Source: Candidatus Puniceispirillum sp.
Lineage (GTDB): Bacteria; Pseudomonadota; Alphaproteobacteria; Puniceispirillales; Puniceispirillaceae
Length of the DNA: 64,000 nucleotides
Assembly: GCA_028382965.1 (NCBI GenBank)
Contig: JAOEUK010000003.1
Span: 155,124-219,123, forward strand
Direction: 5' to 3'
A program made the translations under genes and the position numbers. Below are positions 9,332-19,163 of this stretch, piece after piece. Position 1 is the stretch's first letter. Each line of letters opens with the position of its first letter. The notes beneath the pieces were generated by a model, which saw only the letters and a program-made list of their open reading frames with translations, did no database searches and was not told the origin of the DNA.

Positions 9332-10849
9332 TTAAATTAGGCTCAAACCATACACCGAGTTGGCTTGTTTAACAAATCCAGCACTCACAAACATCTTAGA
9401 GGACGCAACATTTTCTTTTTTCACTTTAGCCGTCACTAGACGAACATTACTGCAATTTTGTTCCAACCACTCACAGGCCATTTCTAAGTACAACTTTCCA
9501 AGTCCTTTGCCTTGACTTCCTTGCACCAGTGAAATTGAAATCACAGCTTCATCAGTCTTAATATCAAATCTTAAAACACCAACCGAATAGCCTTTTTTTT
9601 CTAAGATGAACATTTTGCAATCCTTACCCTTAAGTGCTTTTTCAAACCAGTATTTATGAGATACATAAGTAACTGGTAATGGGTTTAAAAAATATTTGTA
9701 GACCTCATATTCATTCCTTAAGGCGAACGTGAAATCAATGTCATCAACTCCCGCTGGCCTCATTGAATTTACACTATTCAATTTTTTTCCACGCATTTCA
9801 GCTAACCAGACGACCCTGCTCACACCATATCCGTCCACGATACCTTTTGCTCTTTTTCTCATAATTTCCAAACAGAAAAATCTTTTCTCCAAAAAAGAAA
9901 TTATTTTCTGCATTTTCTCTAAACTCTCCTCGTTCACTGAACCAAGATAAAATGCTATCCTTGACTTTGCCGCGCCAACACCATTTGGTATTTGATTTTT
10001 GGCAGTGCTAAATAAAATAGAGGGTGTTCCTAGATAACATCTCTCCCATGTTGTTGTCGCAGGAGTGCCAATCATCAAATCTGACTCCGCCATTAATTGA
10101 GAAAAGTTTTCTGGTTCAACCATACACTTAAATCCAATGGAAGCACATTGCTCTAAGAGAGCAAATTTATTTTTGTTGCTAGCGTCAATAATTATTTTTA
10201 CTTCCAGATTTTTGAAATCAGCAAGGGCACCAATCACCCCTTTTGTACTGTTTCCTGTGTCACCAGCTCCCATGAACACCAAAATTTTATGCAATTTATT
10301 TGATAAAAAAGTGCTTTTGATTTGCCTGAAGCTGTTACGCAAAAAAACATACTTGGGTCCAAGCAATTTTATATCACCTGATATATTAATATTCATTTTG
10401 TCGTTTTTGCAGTCGTTGAAATTTGGATTCAGAAAAAGGTCACAATCATGCTCACGGTATAGAAGATCGTCAATTACTAGAATTTTACAATTCAACTTTC
10501 TAACACTGTTCTCCCAACTACAGTTTAATCCGTAGTGATCAACCACAACCCAATCAATATCCCCAGAATCAGCTAAAGCTGCAATTGTTTCTTCCGCATC
10601 AATATTTTCTGTTGTTCCAAGCCATGTGTTATGATCCTCATTTCTTGCTATGTATTTTTCAAAGCCATCCAGAACAAGAACTTCAAAGTTTTTATCAATA
10701 ATGTTTTGAATTTTGTGGCCAGGTATCGCTCGGCAAACAAATATCACATTATGGCCTTGTAAAAGAAATTCTTCAGCTAACGCAATACAGCGCATCACGT
10801 GACCACTGCCAATAACCGTTGAACAATCAGTGCGAATAGCAATATTCAT
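9332..10849 (-). CDS. pseG: PseG hydrolase fused to a PseH-like GNAT acetyltransferase
   Basis: The 505-residue protein has two domains. Residues 1-~340 are PseG-like: RTDCSTVIGSGHVMRC (Gly-rich loop of this GT-B-fold hydrolase), VVDHYG and a TPATTTWE donor-site segment. PseG removes UDP from UDP-2,4-diacetamido-2,4,6-trideoxy-beta-L-altrose. Residues ~365-505 form a GNAT fold with the acetyl-CoA loop QGSQGKGLGKLY, matching PseH, which acetylates the 4-amine just before PseG acts. The fusion therefore joins consecutive steps. It sits between pseF and the formyltransferase. Fusions of this kind are known in other genomes, so this is unusual rather than unique. Confidence 0.88.
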   Translation of the reverse strand: MNIAIRTDCSTVIGSGHVMRCIALAEEFLLQGHNVIFVCRAIPGHKIQNIIDKNFEVLVLDGFEKYIARNEDHNTWLGTTENIDAEETIAALADSGDIDWVVVDHYGLNCSWENSVRKLNCKILVIDDLLYREHDCDLFLNPNFNDCKNDKMNINISGDIKLLGPKYVFLRNSFRQIKSTFLSNKLHKILVFMGAGDTGNSTKGVIGALADFKNLEVKIIIDASNKNKFALLEQCASIGFKCMVEPENFSQLMAESDLMIGTPATTTWERCYLGTPSILFSTAKNQIPNGVGAAKSRIAFYLGSVNEESLEKMQKIISFLEKRFFCLEIMRKRAKGIVDGYGVSRVVWLAEMRGKKLNSVNSMRPAGVDDIDFTFALRNEYEVYKYFLNPLPVTYVSHKYWFEKALKGKDCKMFILEKKGYSVGVLRFDIKTDEAVISISLVQGSQGKGLGKLYLEMACEWLEQNCSNVRLVTAKVKKENVASSKMFVSAGFVKQANSVYGLSLI

Positions 10850-10914
10850 TTATCACCCAACGCAATAAGAACTTAGCTTTTGAAGCCAATATCGCTGTTT
10901 CCATTTTACTGATT

Positions 10915-11601
10915 TTACTTTCTTAAAAATTTACACATGTTTTCAGCAAGCACCCAGTCCTCCTCATCGTCAATATCAATTCCTCGCCAAAAAGGCACCT
11001 CTAGAACTACACTATTAGAGTGAATGTTTAATGAAGTTAGCCATGTTTTTTTTTTGGCAAGATAGAAGCTTCCTGAGTCAAAGTATGCATCATCAAGGTC
11101 TTGTGTCCTTACAAGTTCATTTTCAGCAAAAAAGGGAGCTACAGCATTAGTTGAGCATTCTTTTTTCAGGGCTCGCCTAATTGAAGATTGAAACTTAACA
11201 ACAGGAAAAACATACTTATTACTGTTTTCCTTCAATATACTAAAAGCCTCAATCAAATCATTAATATTAATCAATGGTGCGCATGGATAAATGCAACACA
11301 CCGCATCAACTCTCAAACCATTTCCCATTAGATAGTCTATTGTATGTTGGATGACTGGAACTGTTGGCGTATAATCGTCTGATAAACAGTCTGGTCTAAA
11401 AAAAGGCACCTCTGCCCCACAGCCCTTTGCTATACTACATATTTCATGGTCATCTGTACTTACAATGACTTTATCAAAAAGTTTTGAATTCAGCGCAGCA
11501 TTTATGGAATACGTTATCATTGGTAAACCCATAAACAACTTAACATTTTTCCGAGGTATCCTTTTGCTACCACCTCGAGCTGGTATAACCGCTATAATCA
11601 T
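10915..11601 (-). CDS. pseF: Pseudaminic acid cytidylyltransferase
   Basis: PseF activates pseudaminic acid to CMP-pseudaminate for glycosyltransferases. The 228-residue protein starts with the nucleotide-binding signature PARGGSKRIPRKN (residues 7-19), followed by VSTDDHEI and DSGSFYLA, as in CMP-nonulosonate synthetases. Its length matches the family. Its ATG shares one base with the pseC stop (TAATG), so the two genes are translationally coupled. Confidence 0.92.
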   Translation of the reverse strand: MIIAVIPARGGSKRIPRKNVKLFMGLPMITYSINAALNSKLFDKVIVSTDDHEICSIAKGCGAEVPFFRPDCLSDDYTPTVPVIQHTIDYLMGNGLRVDAVCCIYPCAPLININDLIEAFSILKENSNKYVFPVVKFQSSIRRALKKECSTNAVAPFFAENELVRTQDLDDAYFDSGSFYLAKKKTWLTSLNIHSNSVVLEVPFWRGIDIDDEEDWVLAENMCKFLRK

Positions 11602-12776
11602 TAAGATAGCGCCGTTGACAATAGTTCAATGCAGCGCTCTTGGTCCCCACTAGATAGATGCGGGAAAAGAGGTAAACTTATTACTTCCTGGAAGTATTGC
11701 TCAGCATTAGGATATGCACCCCTTTTAAAACCGCGTCCCGCATAATAAGGCTGCAGGTGGCAAGGGATGTAATGTAAGTTTACCATCACACCATTTTTAC
11801 GCATGAAATCAAAAACTTCTGGCTGAGATTTTTTAACCTCAGTTAATTTAATACGGATAATATATAGATGGTAACTCGATTGAACGTTTTTAAAACGCTT
11901 GGGAAGATTAAGTGGGAGTTCCTTAAGATCGTCATCATATTTTTTTGCTATACGACGCCTTGCTGCAACAAACTCATCAATCCTCGCTATTTGTGATAAG
12001 CCAAGGGCTGCTTGCATATCTGTCATTCTAAAATTAAAACCCAAATCAACCTGTTGATAGTTCCAAATTTCATTTTTAGGACGTTCAAGCATGTCTGAAG
12101 GATCACTACTAATTCCATGGCTCCTAAATTTTTTCATTCGACTTGCCAAAACAGGGTCATTTGTTACAGCCATTCCTCCTTCACCAGATGTAATGATTTT
12201 TACAGGATGAAAACTAAACACCGTTATGTCACTATGATCACAGCTGCCAACTGGCTTCTCATCAAAAAAGCCGCCAATAGCATGAGAGGCATCCTCAATA
12301 ACCTTAAATCCATACTTTATTGCTAATTGATGTATCTTTGACATATCGCATGAGGATCCAGCCATATGAACGGCAATGACTACATCAGGCAGATCAGCTT
12401 TAATTTCTGCATCTATAAGTTTATTTTCTAAATCGTCAAGACACACGTTATATGTCTGTAAGGAAACGTCCAAAAAATTTACTCTTGCACCACAATTTAG
12501 AACGCAATTTGGCGTCGCTGCAAAAGTAATGGTAGAAGTCCAAACCAACGAACCAGGGCCTATTCCGAGCGCTTGGCACGCTATTTGTAAACCACTAGTC
12601 GCACTATTCACAGCGATCGCGTAGTTGGCACCACAATAAGAAGAAACTGAATTTTCAAACTCTTCTACTTTGGGCCCTTGCGTCAAAAATTCAGCCTTTA
12701 AAACATCTGTAACTGCGTCAATATCAGATTGATCAATATCTTGGCAGGCGTAAGGAATAATCTTGCTATTTTTCAA
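11601..12776 (-). CDS. pseC: UDP-4-amino-4,6-dideoxy-N-acetyl-beta-L-altrosamine transaminase
   Basis: PseC transfers an amino group to C4 of the UDP-4-keto sugar made by PseB. The 391-residue DegT-family enzyme begins with the family-specific IPYACQDIDQSDIDAV segment and FLTQGPKVEEFE. It carries the PLP-lysine motif SFHPVKIITSGEGG (Lys193) and the EDASHAIGG aspartate segment. This N-terminal pattern separates PseC from the other DegT enzyme at 3457-4779. pseB normally sits next to pseC but is absent here, so it must be elsewhere. Coupled to pseF downstream. Confidence 0.92.
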   Translation of the reverse strand: MKNSKIIPYACQDIDQSDIDAVTDVLKAEFLTQGPKVEEFENSVSSYCGANYAIAVNSATSGLQIACQALGIGPGSLVWTSTITFAATPNCVLNCGARVNFLDVSLQTYNVCLDDLENKLIDAEIKADLPDVVIAVHMAGSSCDMSKIHQLAIKYGFKVIEDASHAIGGFFDEKPVGSCDHSDITVFSFHPVKIITSGEGGMAVTNDPVLASRMKKFRSHGISSDPSDMLERPKNEIWNYQQVDLGFNFRMTDMQAALGLSQIARIDEFVAARRRIAKKYDDDLKELPLNLPKRFKNVQSSYHLYIIRIKLTEVKKSQPEVFDFMRKNGVMVNLHYIPCHLQPYYAGRGFKRGAYPNAEQYFQEVISLPLFPHLSSGDQERCIELLSTALS

Positions 12777-12837
12777 AACTTTTACCTAAATAAATTCTAG
12801 TTTTTAAATAATTTCACTTCACCAAAATCAAACTAAA

Positions 12838-14580
12838 TCAAAAATTATTTTTTTTAGTCGGTCTAATTAGATTAAGTTTGCCGTTCTTCAACTCGAAGAC
12901 TTTATCACAAAACTTTAATGATTCATGCCTGTGGGTAATCATTACAATAGTTTTGCTGGATTTCAATTCCATTATAATCTTTATAAACTCCGATTCTGTT
13001 GCCTCATCGAGTGAGCTTGTAGCCTCATCCAAAACTAGAATTGGGCGATCTTGATAAAGCGCTCTTGCTATACCAATTCTTTGTTTCTGCCCACCCGACA
13101 GTCTAACTCCATGTTCTCCAATTTCACTCTCTAATTCTTCAACAAACTGACTTAGTTGTGCTTGTTCCAGTACTTTAACAACTTTTTTATTGTCGATTTC
13201 ATCATTTGCCACACCCAAGCAAACATTGTGCCGCAGTGTGTCATCAGTCAGATGTATTTGCTGTGGAACAAAAGCGACAAGTTGCATCAAAGAACGTGGC
13301 GATGATACTATGCTATGACTATCAATACTAATGTCACCCGAGCTTGGACTTTGCAACCCAAGTAGGATGTCTATAAGAGTTGATTTTCCTACCCCACTCT
13401 TCCCAATTACACCTATTGCCTCTCCCTTTTTTATTTTTAAATTTAAGTCATCAATTACCAAAAGTCCTTTGTCAGCGTAGCTAAACCTGATCTTTTTTAA
13501 CTCCAGCTTTTCATTAAAAAGAATGTCCCCATCCTGAGCAGCATGACACTGCAATTTAAGTTCAATTAAATCATTGCTGATAACGGAAAAAGCAGGAAAA
13601 GCAAACTTCGCATTTTGGAAAGCAGTCAAAGCGCGATTCAAAGCTGGCAAAAGCCTAAATGCGGCAAGGGTGTAAAAACCTAGAACTGGAATAATTTGGT
13701 TAACACTGTTACCTTGAAAAACTAGGGCAGTAACAACAATACTAACAGCACTCACAAAAATAAATTCAAGCCAAACTCGCGGTAAAGCCTGCATCGTAAA
13801 TTGAAATCGTCCTGCAGTTGCAGCGCCTTTGTTTTCATAATCATACTTTTCGACAAAAGCACCTTCACAGCCCAAAACCTTTATCTCCTTAACGCCACCT
13901 AGGCCTTGCTGAAGATGTTGAAGTCTCTTTCCCTCATGGAAATAATGTCTTTGTCCCGTGCGATGAATTACCGACCTCACAGTGCGGTGAAAAAGGAAGA
14001 TAACAGAAAACAAAAACCCAATCGCAGTCAAAGCACCAATAGGATCAATAAGGATCAAAAGTGAGGATAGCCCAACAATAACAAGCCCTTCAGCAATCAC
14101 AACTAGTAGCATTTGAACGATTCCTACCATGTGACCAACTTGCAGAGTGACGTTGTTAATCAAACTCGCAGAATTGTTCCTCACATGAAAAGGATAAGGC
14201 TGGTGCAAATAAATTGAGTATAGCCGTCTTGAAAGACTTGCTTGAAAAGCAAAAATAAATTTTGACTGCTTCCAATAAAAAAAGGTCATGAAAACACTTT
14301 TCACAAGATACAAACAAAGAAAACCAAGCATCCCGATTGTCGCTAATTTTTCAGAAGATTCGCTGAGACCTTCTGCACTCCACGTGAAACCTAGAAAATC
14401 AACTTTTCCTTCAATAAAGATACTTAGGGCTGGAATAACCATGCCAATGCCAATGGTATCTAGGACCATACTTATCAACATCAGCCCAAGTAACGAAAAA
14501 GCAGCGAATTTTTCATCGCTTTTTAATAAAACAGATACCTTTTTTAAAAAATTCATCTCAACTAACTGGCCAATCTGCAT
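12838..14580 (-). CDS. ABC exporter half-transporter (PglK/MsbA-like)
   Basis: The 580-residue fusion has an N-terminal six-helix transmembrane domain (first helices at residues ~27-55) and a C-terminal ATPase domain. The ATPase has Walker A GKSGVGKST (~residue 405), Q-loop FVPQQ, signature LSGGQKQR and Walker B ILVLDEATSSLD. It resembles PglK/WlaB flippases, which move lipid-linked oligosaccharides across the inner membrane, and MsbA. In this cluster a role in exporting lipid-linked glycan or a sugar precursor is likely. Two in-frame starts (14580 and the ATG eight codons in) are both possible, and neither has a strong ribosome site. Confidence 0.87.
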   Translation of the reverse strand: MQIGQLVEMNFLKKVSVLLKSDEKFAAFSLLGLMLISMVLDTIGIGMVIPALSIFIEGKVDFLGFTWSAEGLSESSEKLATIGMLGFLCLYLVKSVFMTFFYWKQSKFIFAFQASLSRRLYSIYLHQPYPFHVRNNSASLINNVTLQVGHMVGIVQMLLVVIAEGLVIVGLSSLLILIDPIGALTAIGFLFSVIFLFHRTVRSVIHRTGQRHYFHEGKRLQHLQQGLGGVKEIKVLGCEGAFVEKYDYENKGAATAGRFQFTMQALPRVWLEFIFVSAVSIVVTALVFQGNSVNQIIPVLGFYTLAAFRLLPALNRALTAFQNAKFAFPAFSVISNDLIELKLQCHAAQDGDILFNEKLELKKIRFSYADKGLLVIDDLNLKIKKGEAIGVIGKSGVGKSTLIDILLGLQSPSSGDISIDSHSIVSSPRSLMQLVAFVPQQIHLTDDTLRHNVCLGVANDEIDNKKVVKVLEQAQLSQFVEELESEIGEHGVRLSGGQKQRIGIARALYQDRPILVLDEATSSLDEATESEFIKIIMELKSSKTIVMITHRHESLKFCDKVFELKNGKLNLIRPTKKNNF

Positions 14581-14624
14581 AACTGCATATCTTCACACCC
14601 TTGATAAAGAGCCCGTTCCCTTAA

Positions 14625-15416
14625 TTACAATTGTGAAGACAAAGTCTCACTTTTTGTGCCAATACCAGTGTATCTAGGAAAGAAAGCAATACTTAAAATA
14701 TCTCTTGATTTGCCAATAGAAGGAATAGTTGCGCGGTGCAATGTTGACCCTGTCGAAAATAGCAAAAAATCACCGCGTTTACCAATTAATTTTTGAGTCT
14801 CACAGACAGGTATTCTTTTATTTCTCTTTTTATAATACGGCATATGGTCGATCTGTTTATAACCATTTAAAAACTCAAACGGACCATGCTCATCCGCAGT
14901 ATCGTGCAAAAGAATGAATAATTGCGCATTATATTGATCAATTACTAAATCTTGATGAAAACTGTCAGCAAACACCTCAACCGTACGTTCCGCAACATCA
15001 ACCGGCACATGCTCATTTCGCCATAAACTAATTTTGTCAATATTAACGTTGTCTGCAAAATAGACCCTTAGAATAGAAGTTACCGCTAATACTTGAGCTC
15101 TTGCCGTTAATGGCAACTCTTCGAAGTCTAGTTCGTAGCTACTACTAAAATAAACCCCGTCAACACACGCCCCTCTCGGTTTTGCGCGTGCCGTTTCAAA
15201 TTTAAAATCTTTATCAAGCTTAACATGCCCTTCAAATCTCAAATGCCCAAATCTATCGTTGAGTCCTCGCAACGCTCTTTTAACAAGAGCCAGATAATAA
15301 AAACACCATTTTTTTCGAGCTAGCAAAAATTCAAAAATAGAACTTCTACCAAAAAAATCGGAGCGAGCTTTTTCTCTATCACTAAGGAGTGGATATTGAA
15401 ATCTAGAATTAAGCAT
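14625..15416 (-). CDS. Phytanoyl-CoA dioxygenase (PhyH)-like 2-oxoglutarate/Fe(II) oxygenase
   Basis: The 263-residue protein carries the non-heme iron triad pattern: HxD as His154 and Asp156 in SFHQDL, a distal His227 in STLHRATIP, and Arg238 eleven residues later, the usual 2-oxoglutarate-binding position. Overall similarity is to PhyH-like hydroxylases, which often tailor small molecules or sugars. The ATG has AGGTGAGG just upstream and lies 6 bases after the hexapeptide acyltransferase, so the two are probably cotranscribed. The substrate is unknown; a hydroxylation of a sugar or lipid component is an inference from location. Confidence 0.72.
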   Translation of the reverse strand: MLNSRFQYPLLSDREKARSDFFGRSSIFEFLLARKKWCFYYLALVKRALRGLNDRFGHLRFEGHVKLDKDFKFETARAKPRGACVDGVYFSSSYELDFEELPLTARAQVLAVTSILRVYFADNVNIDKISLWRNEHVPVDVAERTVEVFADSFHQDLVIDQYNAQLFILLHDTADEHGPFEFLNGYKQIDHMPYYKKRNKRIPVCETQKLIGKRGDFLLFSTGSTLHRATIPSIGKSRDILSIAFFPRYTGIGTKSETLSSQL

Positions 15417-15422
15417 ACAACC

Positions 15423-16142
15423 TCACCTATTTTTTATCAATTTTGCTGGATTTCCTGCGATGCAGCTATAAGCAGGGAAATCACGCGTTACGATTGATCC
15501 AGCACCGACAATACAACCATCTCCAAGCGAAACACCACCTAAGATTATTGCATTCATTCCAACCCAAACATCATCCCCAATTCTCACTGGTTTGTTAGGC
15601 AAGTGACCGTGTTTATCGATATAAATTTTGTCAAGGCTCCGGATAGGATCATGCCCATCAGTGACATGATTATCACTGATTACCGCCGTGCCGGGGGAAA
15701 AAATACAGCCTTTCCCTATCGCAATATCTCCAGTCAATGTCGCATTAGAATGAAATGTGGTCTTACACCCAATGAATAATGAGTGAACACTGACACTTAT
15801 TTCAGAACCAGGGCCAACATGAACATCTGTATCAAAAAAGAGCTTTCCATTTTGTCCAGCTCCAATAGCGCTACTTCTCGCAACTCTTACCCCATCTCTG
15901 AGCGTGATATTGGCATTTATGCAAGTGATAGAACCACTAACTTTTGCTTCATTTGATATAGAAATATTGCAAGATCTTGAAAAGTTTATTTTTCGCGAAA
16001 ACAATAGAGATGGGTGACGTCTGGCCAAAAATGATTGAAATCGTGACTGCACATCTTCAATTCTCATTCCAACTAAATTCCAATCACCTACAAAACAAAC
16101 AAAATCTAATACACAACATTTCAACAGTGAGGAATATAACAT
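15423..16142 (-). CDS. Left-handed beta-helix (hexapeptide repeat) O/N-acyltransferase
   Basis: This 239-residue protein has tandem hexapeptide repeats from about residue 65. They include [20 protein letters not shown] and [15 protein letters not shown] near the C-terminus, typical of maltose O-acetyltransferase/WbbJ-like sugar acetyltransferases. The catalytic histidine is probably in [10 protein letters not shown]. The start is uncertain: ATG 16142 gives an odd hydrophobic leader, while ATG 16067 ([10 protein letters not shown]) is a reasonable alternative. It would acetylate a sugar of the surface glycan. Confidence 0.82.
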   Translation of the reverse strand: MLYSSLLKCCVLDFVCFVGDWNLVGMRIEDVQSRFQSFLARRHPSLLFSRKINFSRSCNISISNEAKVSGSITCINANITLRDGVRVARSSAIGAGQNGKLFFDTDVHVGPGSEISVSVHSLFIGCKTTFHSNATLTGDIAIGKGCIFSPGTAVISDNHVTDGHDPIRSLDKIYIDKHGHLPNKPVRIGDDVWVGMNAIILGGVSLGDGCIVGAGSIVTRDFPAYSCIAGNPAKLIKNR

Positions 16143-16367
16143 GATTCAAAGGTCTTTGCATTACCATAATCATATTCCTGATTAAGTTTTTAAACAATTA
16201 CAGGTTAAACATTGTTATATTCATCTAACAAGTTCGGTGTAGAGTATTAGATCAAAGAATTTCTTGCTAACATTTGAAACAGTGACAAAGCCGATCTGGT
16301 CAGTAACATTAAAAAATCTAAAGTAAATCTAACTAAAAATGTTTTTAGCAAAAGAAAAGAGTCAAGA
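16143..16367. other. Divergent intergenic region between the minus- and plus-strand sugar genes
   Basis: This 225-bp AT-rich gap separates the leftward acyltransferase gene from the rightward oxidoreductase gene. It must hold promoters for both directions, but no box is strong enough to name by eye. Confidence 0.4.
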
Positions 16368-17351
16368 GTGATAGGGCAAAAGAGGATCGCCTTGATTGGA
16401 TCTGGAGCAATAGCAGAGGCTCATAAGACTGCAATGGATACTGTAGGCTTGTCTGTGGTTCATTGCGCGTCAAGCCCAAGATCCAAAACTATTGGTCATT
16501 TTGCTGACCGAATGAGAATCCCAAATATTTGGGAGGACCCATTGAAGTTATTGCATGCCAGTGATCAATGGGACGGAGTTATTATCGCTTCCTCTATCAA
16601 TTCAACCCAAAAACTGCTTGACATTGCTATTCTTCAAAACAAACCCATCTTAGTTGAAAAGCCTGTCGGCAATAGCTCTTTACAACTTTCCAAATACAAA
16701 ATTTTTCCTCCACCTTCCGTAATGGTAGGTTTCAATCGGCGGCATTACAGTACGGTTCTAAAAGCAAAAGAATTTGTCAAAGATCAAAGCTCATGCATAA
16801 GAGCATCGATAAACTTACCTGAACAAGTGTTCTCTGATAATGAAGAGCCATACGCACCCGTTCTTTACAATTCCATTCACGGCTTGGACATTTTACGGTT
16901 TCTACTGGGCGATATTGAATTATTACATGTCGAGCAACATCCTGTTGACCCCCTTTTTGGCAGAGTTGCCATAGCCAAGAGTTCACAAGGCCACATTTGT
17001 TCGATAAATTTAAACTGGAATTCTCCAGCAAAATTTTCATTAACGCTGGAGTCAGCTGATAGTAGAATTTTACTAGAACCGTTTGAAACATATCAGCATT
17101 ACCATGGAATGACCATTTCTGAACCTACTAAAAGTTACCCAGTAAGAAAATATTCCCCAACCGAAATCCATGCGTTTAACGTCTTTGATAATCAAAAAAA
17201 TGATATAAAGCCAGGTTTTTTGGGCCAAAGCCTAGAATACAAAAGACTTGTTGAAGGTTTCCAAACTCCTAGCATTTCAGCAAATTTAAAAGATGCTTAC
17301 AACGCTTTAAATATGGCAGAAGAGCTGATAGAGGGGGGTACCGTCAAGTAA
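16368..17351 (+). CDS. Gfo/Idh/MocA family oxidoreductase (second copy)
   Basis: The 327-residue protein has the Rossmann motif LIGSGAIAEAH (residues 8-18) and LVEKPVGN with the conserved EKP lysine near residue 100. GFNRRHY and an NSIHGLDILR active-site helix follow. The start is a GTG at 16368 with AAGAG upstream. It is a dehydrogenase acting on a sugar or inositol and is distinct from the genes at 4776 and 17344. It converges with the next oxidoreductase, and the two coding ends overlap by 8 bases, an unusually tight arrangement. Confidence 0.85.
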   Translation: MIGQKRIALIGSGAIAEAHKTAMDTVGLSVVHCASSPRSKTIGHFADRMRIPNIWEDPLKLLHASDQWDGVIIASSINSTQKLLDIAILQNKPILVEKPVGNSSLQLSKYKIFPPPSVMVGFNRRHYSTVLKAKEFVKDQSSCIRASINLPEQVFSDNEEPYAPVLYNSIHGLDILRFLLGDIELLHVEQHPVDPLFGRVAIAKSSQGHICSINLNWNSPAKFSLTLESADSRILLEPFETYQHYHGMTISEPTKSYPVRKYSPTEIHAFNVFDNQKNDIKPGFLGQSLEYKRLVEGFQTPSISANLKDAYNALNMAEELIEGGTVK

Positions 17352-18309
17352 TCGGCAAAACCTTTTTACTATTGCGACCTGAAGACCTCGCCCAGTGAGA
17401 TTCCAACTCCTTTAATAGTGGAGCAAAGCATTTGGCCGCAGTGTGGATATCTGTAAGTTGCGTCCCTTCACCGCCCATTAATTTGTCGAATAATACACCT
17501 GTAATTAAACTCTGGGGTGTAAAACCTTTATTATCCGAAAATTTTCCTTGAAATGACTGCCAACCTAGCGCTTCGTTTATAGTGAAACCTTCTTGGCTTT
17601 TGATAAAGGTGCCTGCGATCTGAGCCAATTTTACATTTTTTGCTGACAAAAGGCTTAATTTTGAGCCGCCTGAAAAGTTTACAATTAACTCACCTTCAAT
17701 TTCTTTAAAGCCCTCGCGCTTTGAATTATGCCACTTTTTCTCAAGGCCTGAGGAGTCAAGATTTATTGGAAATTCCCCTGTCCAATAATTAATCAAGTCT
17801 ACAAAATGCGAGCTGTTACATGCAATGCCCAAGTCTGAAGAGCAAACATTGACATTCACAGGCTCATAAGAAAAATATTTAGTTTTTATATCTTGATGCC
17901 ATTCGATTTCTCTTCGGGCATAGTTTACATAAGCACCTTCATTTGGAGCAGCATCAATCACCATCTCAAGTTGCTTTGAAGATTGAACCAAAGGCTTCTC
18001 TATTAGCCAAAATCGCGAATTAATATTTTTAAACAAACCAAGGAGAGTCTCACTTCTTTGTGTTGCTGTAGTGGACACAATCACCAAATCAAAAAATGTT
18101 TTTTGTTCAACATGGGTTACGCTATCATAAAAATTTATAACCTTATCAGTTGCACTAAGATCGTTAGAATCAATAAAGCGTCTACATTTCAAAAGCGACA
18201 AGTTAAACGTGTCAACAATATGAATTTCAATAGCAAAATCAGAATAATATAAACCCTGAATATGCCGGCACCCCAGATTACCACTTCCAATAATAAGAAC
18301 TTTTTTCAT
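17344..18309 (-). CDS. Gfo/Idh/MocA family oxidoreductase (third copy)
   Basis: The 321-residue protein starts KKVLIIGSGNLGCRH, a Rossmann dinucleotide loop plus the RH typical of Gfo-type sugar dehydrogenases. LIEKPLVQSS near residue 105 carries the EKP motif. The C-terminal half is more diverged than in its two paralogues here. It is divergent from the plus-strand gene at 18483 and converges on the gene at 16368 with an 8-base overlap. The substrate is unknown; its setting suggests sugar biosynthesis. Confidence 0.8.
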   Translation of the reverse strand: MKKVLIIGSGNLGCRHIQGLYYSDFAIEIHIVDTFNLSLLKCRRFIDSNDLSATDKVINFYDSVTHVEQKTFFDLVIVSTTATQRSETLLGLFKNINSRFWLIEKPLVQSSKQLEMVIDAAPNEGAYVNYARREIEWHQDIKTKYFSYEPVNVNVCSSDLGIACNSSHFVDLINYWTGEFPINLDSSGLEKKWHNSKREGFKEIEGELIVNFSGGSKLSLLSAKNVKLAQIAGTFIKSQEGFTINEALGWQSFQGKFSDNKGFTPQSLITGVLFDKLMGGEGTQLTDIHTAAKCFAPLLKELESHWARSSGRNSKKVLPIT

Positions 18310-18482
18310 TTAAACTTTACTTTACCAAGTGGCAAGATATCACGCATACTCTTTAAAATATTTCTTGTTGTAGCTACTGTATGTTTTTGTCCATTAAACT
18401 CTTGGCAAGACAACGGCGTTTAAAAAAGGTCACCTTGCTAAAGTTGAAAAAACCTCATTTGATCCAAAAAGCCGGAGAACCC

Positions 18483-19163
18483 ATGTCTAAAATATTAATT
18501 GTTATTGGTGGCAATTCAACTTTATCACAAGCCTTGTTAGAAAACACAGAAACACGACAAATGTATTATCAATACATTTTGTTTTCCACTCAACCGCTAA
18601 GAAAAAATAGAAAATTTATTTTAGCTACGGACTTAGTGCAACTCTATAACGGAACCCAAGATTTAATAACAAAAATCAAAATCATTCTCACAAATAACCA
18701 TGAAGCAAAAGCAACTATAGTTTTTGCTGCCACTCCGTCTGATAAAAATTTGTATTCCAGTTCAAAAATAATGAAAAATGCAATTGAATCTGTAATTTCT
18801 CAAACCCTAATGAAGTCTGAAGAACATGTGAAGTATTATATAATAGGGTCTTCCCTTGCAGTGGTCCCAATGTTAAACAATAGTCATTACAAACGGATAA
18901 AACGATTGGAACTTGACCTTTTCTCCCTGCAAAGTGCTACTAATCACTCAACTAAATATGTTATGGTACCACCTATAAAACCTGCATTAGGCATGCTAGC
19001 AAACCTGTTTTCGACTTCGCTTGATGAGATGGCTGTACAACTTAATCAATCCTTTGCTCAAAACGGCTCAGACCAAAAATATCTTATAATTGGAAATAAA
19101 TTTACTAAATTTGTAACGCACATTTTTCTCTTTCACTACCTATTAACTAGGGGAAAAACTTGA
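18483..19163 (+). CDS. Uncharacterised Rossmann-like protein, possibly SDR-related
   Basis: I place the start at ATG 18483, which has GGAGA six bases upstream. The longer frame from 18381 has no ribosome site. The 226-residue product opens SKILIVIGGNSTLSQALLE, a dinucleotide-binding-like beta-alpha turn, then has VFAATPSDKN and YYIIGSSLAVVP strands as in short-chain dehydrogenase/epimerase proteins. No YxxxK is clear, although HYKRIKRLELDL could be a degenerate one. Its stop overlaps the TTG start of the radical SAM gene by 4 bases. The function is unknown. Confidence 0.6.
   Translation: MSKILIVIGGNSTLSQALLENTETRQMYYQYILFSTQPLRKNRKFILATDLVQLYNGTQDLITKIKIILTNNHEAKATIVFAATPSDKNLYSSSKIMKNAIESVISQTLMKSEEHVKYYIIGSSLAVVPMLNNSHYKRIKRLELDLFSLQSATNHSTKYVMVPPIKPALGMLANLFSTSLDEMAVQLNQSFAQNGSDQKYLIIGNKFTKFVTHIFLFHYLLTRGKT

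Noticed and set aside
11040..11075. A GG-N10-GC match inside pseF
   Set aside because: It lies within coding sequence, the -12 part is not TTGC, and it points at no gene start.
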